Below, in pieces: positions 50,691-60,740 of a stretch of 64,000 bases of DNA. This DNA is from Lycocorax pyrrhopterus obiensis (Eukaryota > Chordata > Aves > Passeriformes > Paradisaeidae), in the NCBI GenBank assembly GCA_014706295.1, contig JACSVZ010000011.1:9042163-9106162 (forward strand), in the 5' to 3' direction. How positions within the stretch are numbered: position 1 is the stretch's first letter; each line of letters begins with the position of its first letter. The notes beneath the pieces were generated by a model, which ran no database searches, was not told the DNA's origin, and saw nothing but the letters and a program-made list of their open reading frames with translations. A program made the position numbers and the translations under genes.

Positions 50691-50974
50691 GAACAATCAA
50701 ACTATTCTTCTGTTCTGGCATGAATAAACCTCTGGTTGCAGATTGGATTGGTGAAAGCATCAGTTCATCATGGGATGAAAAACAAAAAAGAGAAGAACTA
50801 TCTGACACAGTACAATATAATCTCTGCAGCAGTTTTCTTCTCCAAAATCATACCCCAAAATCTCAAAGTTAAGTAACACAGTAATTAAAAAAAAAGAAAA
50901 AAAAGGGGAAGGAAAAATTAAGTACCTTAGACAAAGAGAAAAAGATGTTTCAACTGAGGCATGAAAATAAATGT
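50691..50974. other. Interval between two MIR-type fragments
   Basis: AT-rich DNA with an A-rich stretch near 50887-50904. No gene was identified. Confidence 0.5.
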
Positions 50975-51080
50975 AGATAATAATTATCACTTATGCAATG
51001 CTTTTTATCTTCAAAATGCTGTATAAATATTACTTTAAAAATCCCCACAACACCTCAGGAGGTGGGAAAATATTAAGCAT
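50975..51080 (-). repeat. MIR-type SINE fragment, second copy
   Basis: CTTTTTATCTTCAAAATGCT, GTATAAATATTAC, AATCCCCACAACACCTCAGG and AGGTGGGAAAATATTA match the LINE-related 3' half of MIR in reverse complement, as in old amniote MIR variants ('..ATCTTCAAAGCGCTGTACAAA..CCTCACAACACCC..GAGGTAGG..'). The order of halves relative to 50545-50690 does not fit one element, so this is a separate insertion. Confidence 0.6.
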
Positions 51081-51904
51081 AAAGTAATAAGTAATATCCT
51101 CATATGATTTAAATCCATTTTCATTCTAGCAAACCAAGTTAAAAAGAAGGTTGGGAGGCTAAAAGAGTTTGTTTAAAGCACTGAGCTGGCCACATTCTAC
51201 AGAAAAACCTCCACTGCCACCTAAGAGGACTGCGTCCTCACAAGCATACGTGAGTCAGCTTTAACTAATCCAGCTCAGACTCAGCACAAACCCGGCAGCC
51301 AGGGTTCAGCAAGACTACAAAGCCTAGCCCAGAGTCCGGGCAAATCCTGCAGGATAGCCAGCCTGGACTGCAGTCAGCGGGATGGGGTCACTCGCAGGGT
51401 ACAACCTGGCTCGTGGCAAACCGAGTACCTTGTACGAAAGGCTGTCCTACAGCTACAACGTGGCACAGGCACATCCAGGGCTGGCACTGTGGAGCTGCCT
51501 CCGAAGTTTTCTCCTTTAGCTCAAAGGCAACCAAGCAGGCACACACAGAGGCTGTTTTACACATGATGGAGCTGCAGTGGAGATGGAGCTTTTCCACCTG
51601 CAGAACCTGCCAAAATAATGTAAAAGGGCAAAAGGGAAGGTGGTAAGTCTAATCAAAGACAATGTTTTGAGCTGAATAAAACACTTAACTGCATGGAAAA
51701 TTCCATTAGGTTGATTAGATACTTGCCTTAGGGCCCTCTTAAAACACCTGTTAAAAAAAAAAAAGATAGCTATTGCAACGCGGCTTAAAAATATTGGAAA
51801 AGCAGGAAATGGAGCTTATTAGAGCTCAAATTAGATCCAAGATTTATGTGAAGAACAGTTGGCCTCTTTAAAAGGCCTGCTTAATCCCTAGATGGTTTTT
51901 ATTG
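51081..51904. other. Non-coding DNA, partly GC-richer
   Basis: Composition rises at 51200-51600, where overlapping frames occur on both strands without recognisable products. An A run of about 12 occurs near 51751-51762. No further repeat family was recognised. Confidence 0.45.
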
Positions 51905-52009
51905 TTTCTATTATTATTATTTATTTATACTGTGCCATAGGTATACATGGCACTTTACAGACAAATAAAAGAAAATGTGGGTCCTCCCCCAGAGAGTTTA
52001 CAATACCTG
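51905..52009. repeat. Ancient amniote repeat fragment
   Basis: A TTATTATTATTTATTTATAC start, then GTGCCATAGGTATACATGGC, ACTTTACAGACAAATAAAAG and CCCAGAGAGTTTACAATACC. This resembles an old repeat remembered as '..TTTATATAGCGCCATAAGTGTACATGGCGCTTTACA..CCCTGCCCCAAAGAGCTTACAAT..'. Well enough kept that the order of blocks is clear, though I cannot name the family with confidence. Confidence 0.55.
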
Positions 52010-52080
52010 ATCCAGCAAAGAGTTAAGTACACAAGTAACTTCATTTGCAGGACTAACCTCCCTTGGAGCCAATGAGATTT
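52010..52080. repeat. Ancient palindromic repeat fragment
   Basis: GATCCAGCAAAGAGTTAAGT, ACACAAGTAACTTCATTTGC and GGAGCCAATGAGATT follow the remembered '..GATTCTGCAAACACTTAAGCACATGCTTAACTT..CCATTGAAGTCAATGGGA..' pattern. It directly abuts the preceding repeat, so the two may be a nested or composite insertion. Confidence 0.45.
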
Positions 52081-52873
52081 TTCAAAAGATCGATTTATTG
52101 ACATGATTATCTCTTCCAGGTCAGACCCTCTTGTCTCAGACATTCAGTCTGAAGCCACAGGTGAAGAACCCAGTCCACGGGAATAACTACTTGAGTTGGG
52201 AGCTAACTTCTGCTGAGCAAACCTTACAGTAGGATTTTGTTCCAGGTCATGCATGATAAAGGTAAGCCAAAGCAACGAAGGAGGGAAGCTAAGCAGTTTT
52301 TACACTGGCTTCAGTGAAAGTCTTTTACTAGTATTTGTAATATTTTCTCAATTGAGACAACAAAATTAGTCAGTGATCGAGAAACAGCTCACAACATGGC
52401 TTGGTGCACACCAGGGCAACCGGATGTTGTGTTCCTCCTCACTGCACCCCAGTGTGACAGGGCTGGCTCTCCAGGGATGATGGACCAGAGCTCTCTATCT
52501 GCACCCTGAAGCTGCTGAATTGGAACCTCCCAGCACATGCATTATGCCTCGGGTGTAAACTTGAACAGCATTCTGTGGAAGTGTGTTCTATCTTACTCTG
52601 CAAAAGAAGCACTTCTGGTTCCCGTTAAAACCCCCACTGTTCTGTTGTGTTTCGTCTGGAAGATGAGGTGATCCTGTTCTGCTCCTTACTGTCCTGATGC
52701 CCCTATTTCTGTGAATGGAAAATTGGAGCTACCTCAAGCCACTTCTCTTTTGGAAGGTAGTAATGACTACTCCAAATGTGCAACCCTATTTGCCTGCATA
52801 TAAACTTTTAATAATGTTCATTAAACTTTATTAGAATTGTTCGTGCAGCCAGATCACGGTTACAAATTAAAAC
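52081..52873. other. Non-coding DNA, nothing recognised
   Basis: Mixed composition, somewhat GC-richer at 52400-52560. No gene or further repeat was recognised. Confidence 0.5.
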
Positions 52874-52915
52874 CTCAATCCTGCAAACACTTATGGAGCT
52901 TTATTCATGTAACCA
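52874..52915. repeat. Ancient palindromic repeat scrap
   Basis: AATCCTGCAAACACTTATGG, AGCTTTATTCATGTAACC matches one arm of the same old family as 52010-52080 ('..ATCCTGCAAACACTTA..AACTTTACTCATGTGAG..'). Only this arm is detectable. Confidence 0.45.
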
Positions 52916-54120
52916 AAAGGAAAAATTTCTCTTTCTATACTCACACACTTAAACTGAATCTGAAACGTAAATACAATGCCATTTATTTTCTTATCCTCTG
53001 GCATTAAGGTTAAAAACATGCAGGCAGGAAAGAAATTATATGTTACTGGTGCATGAAAAAAGAAAACCACTCCACAACCTTTTTGAAGCTACATTAAAAA
53101 AAAAAAAGTATCATCACGTGGAAAAACCTTTCTGTTGCAACAGACTTGGAAAAGTCAATGAAAAAAGTGAACTATGACTGTAGGTGCATAATGTTACACA
53201 AAAGTGCTGGCCAGAAGAGACACTGCAGTCTCTAGAAGTGTTGCAATGAACATTATGGGCAAAAGGATCAAGTCAAATCAGAGCCTGACACAAGAACCCA
53301 GTGACACTGGAAAGAATTTTCCCTTTGATTTGAATGAATTTGAATTTCCCATGCTTTGAAACAGATGCAGGGACCAGCAAACTGCAGGACTGCAGGTAAA
53401 GGAGCAGCCATAAAACCCAGAAAGAGTTTTTAAAGCAAGCAGACATGAGTGTCATAAAGCCAAGGTCAAACTCCATCACCAAGACAAGTACGTGTGAGAG
53501 AAGTATACCTCTTTTAATGCTAAGTACAGTATTTATGATTATTTATCTTGGAACAAATGGTAAATTAATCCACTTATTTTAAAAAGCATGTTTTTATTCC
53601 ATTGAGTAATTTCCTTTGAAAAAGAAAAATGTTTCCTAAACCCATTAGCAGTTAAACCTGATTTTTTTTTTGTTGTTTCTATCTGAGGTGAGGCTGCATA
53701 TCATTATTCATGCATAATCTGATTCCAACTGATTCCTTGTTTACAATTTGTTTCGTGCATTTTCTTATATAAGCAAGAATTAATATACTCAGGCATGGAA
53801 GAAATATGTTCTATTGTCTTTTATTACAATTCTTTGGAATGTGCCATACATCATCTTTAACTCCCAATGACATTCAAAATAGCCTGAGGAAAACACGAAT
53901 AAATACACATATAAACAAGGAGAAATACACTAATAGGAAAATCATTTAAGTACAGGCTTGCATATAGGTACATTAAGCCTGCGTAATATAAGCAATGCAA
54001 ATCACGAGCTGAGCCCAAATTTTTGAATAAGCACAAAAATTCCTTGAGATTCACGGAGCTTGGGTGATAAGCAAAGTCAGAGTGGTGCAGCAGAGTCACC
54101 GCCTGCTCTCTGACAGCAAC
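52916..54120. other. Non-coding DNA, AT-rich
   Basis: A run of about 13 A spans 53095-53107. Around 53690-53790 the text is repeat-free and holds ATTATTCATGCATAAT, a POU-like palindromic stretch, and a doubled CTGATTCCA. This could be a small regulatory element flanking the CpG-rich patch. No genes were recognised. Confidence 0.45.
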
Positions 54121-54356
54121 CAGACGCCAAAAGCTCAGCTCTTCCGTTTCGCTCCCCGCCTGCGAGAGGACCCCACCAGGACGAGCTCCGTCTCCTCTAA
54201 ATACGAGCACCCTCCAGTGTGCACACCCAGTAACATACAGCCCATCCCCGGGCCGGGTCCTGCGCGGGGCCCGGCCCCAGCCCCGGGGCCCGCAGCCGTG
54301 CGGGAGCGGAGGCTTTCGGGGACACCAGCGCTGCTCGCTGCCACATCGCAGGGTTA
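54121..54356. promoter_or_regulatory. CpG-island-like patch with G-quadruplex motif
   Basis: By hand count about 22 CpG dinucleotides fall in 240 bases, against almost none in neighbouring kilobases, and GC content is plainly the highest of the window (peak 54240-54320). The minus strand of 54270-54291 reads as four G-runs of three or four with loops of four, two and two, a classical G-quadruplex pattern. In vertebrates such islands usually mark promoters kept unmethylated in germ cells. A 172-codon minus-strand frame across it starts with GTG and is probably composition-driven. Direction of any transcript is unknown. A GC-rich LTR remnant is an alternative. Confidence 0.55.
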
Positions 54357-56289
54357 GGAAATCATGGACCTCCACAGAGCGCTGCTAATCCTGACAGCAT
54401 AACTCACAGGAGAAATACGGTGAAATTTTGAGGCTTGCCTGCAGATCCAGACTTTCTAACCTCAGCAGGTTTCCTATCCTCACCCTAATAACGCTGCTAT
54501 TTCTCCTACACATTTTCGATAGTTCTATATCAGAGAAGATCTCAGAACACCTTGAATCAATGCAACCTGCTTGATTCTTTTCCTTTTGACTTTGTCATAC
54601 TTTTTTCTCATGGGGAGTCACAGAGCCTGCAGCCTTTCATCACGTGAGGGCAGGCACCTCCCCTGAATTCCTTATGTTGTTAATTGTGAGGAAAAAAGGA
54701 CACAAATGTTTCCCCCTGCTCAAGTACAGAACAATGTAAGTGAATATGGAGCACAGTAACACTCAAAAGGCTGTCCCATGTAACCCATTAACATTTATTC
54801 CTGAGCTTCTCATTGCAATATATAATTTTGCTACTTCTTTTTATTTTGGACTTTCTGCACATGGAATGACAGGCAAAAAGTTTAGTGTTCAGAATGCTGA
54901 GACTATTTATGCTGCAGTAGTTAATAATACTGTTTCTTTTTCTTTTATCCTTCATCATAATTATCTTCTTCTCAGCAGCTAGATTGGTTTTTATTTATTT
55001 TTACTATTTAAAAAAAATATTTGCAGTTCTCATTGTTTTTTGCCTACATGTAATAGTGTATTTTGTGGCATTTTAACAAATTAAATTTCACATGGTTGAA
55101 TTTTCCAAACTGTAATTCTACAAGAGTATTTCTCATATTCATTTACAGGAAAGATGAAACAGATCTAATAACTCTAGAGGTAGTGACTGGGTTGTAAAGT
55201 TTGACCTTATGAAAGAAGTAATGTGATGACCATTGAAAACTAAACTGTTGGAGGTCTATGGTATTTTAGGGCCTGTCACAGTGTCCCTCTGAATGCTGCT
55301 CACAGATATAAAAGCTGTCTAACCTGTCTTGCAACTAAAATTAAGGTTTATTCCTACTAGTCTGTTCAAAGAGCCAGATTCTAAGGGCAGCTGTGACTTG
55401 GCAAAACCCAGGTCATGTCCATCTTTGTGGAAGAGATCTATGTACCTCTTTTCCATTTCAGAATTTCTCTTTCAATCTAAGGTTTAACAAGAAATAAAAG
55501 ATTTTATAGTAAATTTGTTTATAATTAAGAGAATATACTTGCCATCTAAATGTCTGATTTACATCACTATAGGCTTTGCCAGTAGCACCTCCCAATGTGC
55601 TCAAACTCATCCCACCTTCCAGTGAATACCACAGGATTTCAAAGCTATGTGTGTACCCAGCTTCCGCCAAGTTGCCACCTAACGTCTTTCACAATGTTGA
55701 CTGAAACCGCAAAAAATGATTTTTTTACTGATAGATTAGTTTTGATACACAGAGCCTTAAGTAATGCAGCTGCTTTGCAATCTGAACCACGTACTTCATC
55801 AAGAACAGTGATGTTGATCACACTTTATAGCCAAATCTGGCCCTGCAGGTGAATCTGAGGGATACACAGGTGTCTCTGGAGGCCAATCAGCCATATAAAA
55901 ATCAATATAATCACACAAAAAATATAAGAAGAAAACACTCCCAGGGAGCCTACTAATAGGTTTTTACAACCTATCTTTTACAAGTAGATTAATCAATGAA
56001 CTAAGAACCATCACTGTCAATGTTTAGGCACATAAGCTTCAAACTGTATTTTTCAATTATACAATTTTCATAGATATTATCTCTAATCAAAATACTCTAC
56101 TTACTAATTCATGCCCTAACACGGCGTTTTGAAACAGGGAGTTGGGTTCCCTGACTTAGTTTAGAATACAATGAAAACCGAACGATCATATTTTAACATA
56201 TTTTCAAAAGGAAAACTCAGCTTACTTTTAACTCCAGAACTGTGACCTGGTCCCTGTTCACTAACCCCCCTGGCAGGCAGTGGGGGCTG
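54357..56289. other. Non-coding DNA, nothing firm
   Basis: AT-rich. At 55365-55410 the text GAGCCAGATTCTAAGGGCAG, CTGTGACTTGGCAAAAC faintly recalls old sauropsid repeats, too weakly to call. No gene was recognised. Confidence 0.45.
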
Positions 56290-56405
56290 CTGAGAGGTCC
56301 CACCAAAGCCTTGTCCTTTCCAAGCTGGACAAGACCCAATACCTGAGCCACCCATGGTGGCCCTTTGCTGAACCCACTCCAGGCTTGACAAGTGTCTTTC
56401 TTGTT
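56290..56405 (-). mobile_element. CR1 LINE, internal 3'-region fragment
   Basis: CTGAGAGGTCCCACCAAAGC, CTTTCCAAGCTGGACAAGAC, CCAATACCTGAGCC and GGCCCTTTGCTGAACCCACT, followed by GTGTCTTTCTTG, line up with the reverse complement of CR1: '..AAGGTCTCCCCTCAGCCTCC..CCAGGCTAAACAACCCCAGTTCCCTCAGCC..GCCCTTCTCTGGACACGCTCCAG..GTCCTTCTTG..'. Minus strand, further 5' within CR1 than the other two copies, and strongly diverged. Its own 3' end is missing, so it is a relic broken by deletion. Confidence 0.7.
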
Positions 56406-59164
56406 TTCTTTGCTATTTACTAGTAGCAGCTATCACAAAGTGTTTGGCAAAATAGAATCCCAGAAGCCAGTGCTATCTTCTGATTAAAAAGATGTTTACT
56501 GCTGGTAGATTCTAGCCTGAAGTCTATCACTGGCACACTGTACTTCTGAGTTTTCTCAGTCTTACCTTTGATATTTATAGTCTCTCCCTCTTCTAGACAT
56601 TTAACAACTTATTTGCTCACAAGTCACCTGAGAAAAAAAGTTGACATAGTAACATCGTTGTACTTAGAAGTATTAGAAATAATGGAGAGATGGTACTTAT
56701 TAAAATATGATCACTGACTTGAACTGCATAGAACAGGCATAGTTAGAGAATAATTCCCATTCTTGTTCTCCCAGGAGCAAAGCTGCATATTCGCTTTTGT
56801 TTTCAGTTCCAAATTGCAGGAATGTTCAACTGAAAAATGCACCTATTTTCAATTATGGAACTCTTCTGTGCTCCTGGTTGCTCTTTTCCAGTGGTTTAAC
56901 TTAACTGCAGCAGAGAGAGGCTGGATGGGAGCAGTGAGAGATGACATCACATCTGTCTGAATTAACAAGGTTACAAACAAATACACTAAGTTCAGCTGAA
57001 TGGATCAACAAATAAGTAGAACTACTCTTTCTCATAGCTTCCCAACACAATTCACAAGAACTCCAGCCTTTGGAAAATTCTTCTTTAAAGCAAGACTAAT
57101 AAATTTCACATTCTTGCGTTTTGTACATGTTAATACCTTTTATAGGTCCTTAACCTGAACACTCTTTTAACTTTTTAAGTTTTAATGTGTCATATGTCTT
57201 TAATAAATAACTTCTAGGGTTGTTTCTTCCACCTTATTTTTCTCCTATGCACACCATACATACTTCTACACGTAAAAATGCTGTGCCTACTGTCTCTATA
57301 AATTATAAAGGATTGTCTATATTAAAGATGTTCTACTATGTTTTATTTAATTTCACCAATTAATACTTTAATTCATTGACCATTCAAATACTTTGAATTC
57401 AACCAATGGAAAAACTCTCACAACTAAACAACAATAATTCAATTTTTTACATGTACAATGAAAACATGTATTTTGTTGGTATCCATCACGTTTAGAGCTG
57501 AGAAACTGGGCCTGGAAAAATAGCTCCCACCCTTGGCTTGATCACCAACTTCTTTTTTTTGATCTTGACTGTATAAAAGACCTCAAGCTAAAACTTGGTG
57601 CTCAAGGTTCCTCAGTATTTGATTCCAATCTGCTGTGTAAAGGACTGAAGCTGCCCTTCAGGGACCCTTAGCACAGTGTGACAACGGCAGAGGGCTTTGC
57701 CTCCTGCCACTCCAGAGGAACCGGAGAAGAAATTTATCCACACTATGTTAAAGAGCCACTAAGGATAGTTAAGAAAAATATTTACTGGTGGTTGGGTTAA
57801 GGAGTTAGCTGGACAAGAGCCAGGATTAAAAGAACTGCAATAACTCAGGGTTGTAGGTCTCAGCTGATTGTCCACAGGTTTGGCTAAGTTCAAAACCACC
57901 CTGAATTTTGGCAAAATCTAGGTTCTGCCTCTTCAAATCTCATTAACAATTTCAGTGACCTGATTGCTACAGTAACATCACCAAAGCAGCCTGCACAAGG
58001 AAGGAAATGTGATGCGAGGAAAGATAAAGGACTTTTGACAGATGAGCTTCTTGATCAAGTATATGCAAGTAATAAAGGGCAGTTTTAAGACTTATGTGAC
58101 TGGGAGTGACAAGAGTTGGTGAGTAAATCTCACTGATATCTCTGAGACAGGAAGCTGTCAGAAACTCTTCATGTGAGGTTTGTGGTACTGAGTTGAATAT
58201 TTTGAAAGTAAGACTAAAAAACTTGTCAAAGTCTCAGTTGCTAGCACTAAGAAAGAACTAAAGAACTGGACCTGCTCCCTATAATTGCTTTCCTACTTCA
58301 TTTACTTTCCCTCCAAAGGCTTGGGCTTCAGCTCCCCTCTTTAGATAAACCATATCAGAAACAGGTGGGGGAACACATAATTGCAACAGCAGAGTGTGCA
58401 AACCTGTAGCTGTTCTCTGAGGAGAACCTGGTATCACCCACACTCGGTCCTAAAACTTAAAAACATCTTCCATTGGACACTCGGGCTTTTTGCAAGGCCC
58501 GCTGAGGCTGCAGCATCAGAGGGGACAGATTTAACATTTATTGATTGATATTTATTATTTTTTCTCTTGCAAAAATAGGTGCAAGACTGCCGAGTCCTCC
58601 AGACCATACGTTTCCCTACACTTCTTGCTAAGAAAAGAAAACTGCACCAGGTCTTTGGCTGATACAAATGGGAATAGCATTCATGTCTCCAGGGGAGAGC
58701 TACGAATTGAAATTATGGAGTAATTAGTTCACAATATTGTGATGGCTCATAAAGAATTCTTACAAATAAATGAACCACAAGTGGCCTTACTTTTTCTTAT
58801 TTTAATTTTTTTTTAATATTTTTAACAAATTCCATTCCCTCACACTCCTTCTAGGCTTCTTTCCTGGTCCTCAGAATTCCAGTGGATTGTAACAAAAAGG
58901 AAAAATGGCAGTAATTTTACAGTTATGTGGTAATACACCTTGGTATATCTAATGGTGATAACAAGAAATGATGAAACTGAAGGGTATTTTCAATTTTAGT
59001 CAATCTAGGTCTCAAATTTAATTTTCCACAGCTAATTTTCACAGTTCCACATTCAAGAATGTAGAGAACAGGATTCTTATAACAGCACTTTAACACCTAT
59101 TGGTATATAAGTAATCATGCAGTATTTTCATGACTGACTTCTAGGAAAATAGGAACAAATTTTT
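56406..59164. other. Non-coding DNA, nothing recognised
   Basis: AT-rich, stop-rich sequence. T-rich tracts occur near 57552-57560 and 58806-58814. No gene, RNA or repeat family was identified. Confidence 0.55.
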
Positions 59165-59300
59165 CATTATTTTTCATTTCTTACAGGCAAACTGAGTAAG
59201 ACAGAATAAAATACTTTTCCCAAGAGTAATAGATTAAACTGGATCAAGAGCAGGGGTTCTTGGATCTGTTATCTCCTTTAGCTCAGATTGCTAAACCTTT
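59165..59300 (-). repeat. MIR-type SINE fragment
   Basis: TTACAGGCAAACTGAGTAAG, ACAGAATAAAATACTTTTCC, CAAGAG and GGATCAAGAGCAGGGGTTCT, then TTGGATCTG follow the reverse-complement MIR order ('..TTACAGATGAGGAAACTGAGGCACAGAG..TTGCCCAAGGTCAC..GAACCCAGGTCT..'). Old, minus strand, covering the core and the tRNA-related end. Confidence 0.6.
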
Positions 59301-60680
59301 TTTTCTGAAGCCAGTCAGAGCTGTTGAGGTATTGTGGATGGCTTAGTCTATTCTGAAGAACTGCTAATTCTGGGCAAAGTGGTAGGGTTTAAATGTACGA
59401 CTTTCACCACTGCTGTCCGTACATTTATCTTTGAAGTCCTTCTTTTTGTTGAAGATTAGATAACTGAAGATAACATTTATAAAATCAGTAATACCACATA
59501 AAATTACCCCTCTTTGAGAAGACCTGTTCCACTAAAACACAAATGGACTCTAATGACATAATTTGGTTAAGGAGCCCTCTCAGTGTTAGTGCGCAAATGA
59601 CACCAAGAAGTAAGAATTCTTTAATTCAAAACTTTCTCTGCTTTACTGGTCCCATTAGTGCCCCCTCTGTTCTCAGTGACAGAGAGATGGGAGGGAGACA
59701 GTGGCATGTCATGGTCCTGTGGCACTCAGGTCCTCAAGCTGGCCCAACCCCGAGCACCTCCAGGGCCAAGAGCACCTGTTTGAGAGGGTCCTTCTGCAAA
59801 GGATGGATCCAGGGCTACCCTGAAAAACACATTTACTATTTTTGTATAAGACTGGTTGCTGCTGCCCAGACTGCTCCTGTACAATTTGGAGGATAATCTG
59901 AGCCAAATGAGGAAGATATTTGCATTTTGCAAATGACTGGCAATAGTCTAAACAAGAGATTAAGATGACTCTATAATTTCTTTGCTCCTTCACCAGAAGC
60001 AACTGTGTTTATATTTACCAGAATTCTCTTATGTGAACATTCATTTCCAGCTAAAGCTGTTCTACCATATGGATCAGATATTCTACTTTCTCAAAAAAAA
60101 AAAAAAATCAGTTAATTTATGATGGAATATATCTTTGACTATTTCTATCGGATGACGGCAGAGACTGGTAACCATAAGGTTTTATCTGTACAAAGAGAAA
60201 ATGTCAATATCTGTTTGCTGCAAAAGATCTGAAATTGGAGCTAGTAACCTCAGGTACATATACCTGAAGGTGCAGAAGGTGTAAATCTCCCCAATCTGCA
60301 AAACTATGAGCTTTTCACTTGAACTGCTCTTGTCATTGTGTTCATGTACTATAAGTGGACAGACATTTAGAAAGACTTTTTTAAACCAAATAGATTGTTT
60401 TTTAGGATAACCAGCATTGATATAAGGAGAAAAAAAAATCCTAATTTAGACACAGAACTAACAAGAGACATGAGAGGCAAAATGAAGCTCAGGTCTATTT
60501 CTAATACACTAAACTCCTTACCATTGTCTTGTCAATATATGATTAAGCCTTATCAGCCACACAGCAATTGTTGTCCTTATTTATTTTTTGTGTTGTTGTC
60601 AAAAGTTTCCAAATGCAAAAATGTGAAAGTCACAATAATAAAAGGAAATGGTGAAAGTTCATCTCTGTGAAATTAAAATT
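59301..60680. other. Non-coding DNA, nothing recognised
   Basis: A slightly GC-richer part at 59640-59830 has open frames on both strands without a recognisable product. An A run of 14-15 lies at about 60093-60107. An AATAAA occurs near 60634, ahead of the A-tract at 60681, but no retroposed gene is recognisable upstream. Confidence 0.45.
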
Positions 60681-60740
60681 AAAAAAAAAAAAAAAAAAGG
60701 AAAACGAAAAAAGGAAGGAAGGAAAGAAGGAAGGAAGGAG
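60681..60740. repeat. A18 run with (GGAA)n microsatellite
   Basis: Eighteen A followed by an imperfect GGAA/GAAG tetranucleotide array. Such compound tracts often grow from retroposon tails. GGAA arrays can bind ETS factors, but nothing here shows use. Confidence 0.88.

Noticed and set aside
53857..54375. 172-codon minus-strand open frame, the longest in the window
   Set aside because: It starts with GTG, has no ATG until its last third, changes abruptly from GC-rich to AT-rich composition, and matches no family. The lack of stops in the first part is explained by the CpG-rich patch.
60395..60698. Frame plus AATAAA plus A18, considered as a processed pseudogene
   Set aside because: The frame matches no protein I know, and the A-tract grades into a GGAA microsatellite; no target-site duplication could be made out.
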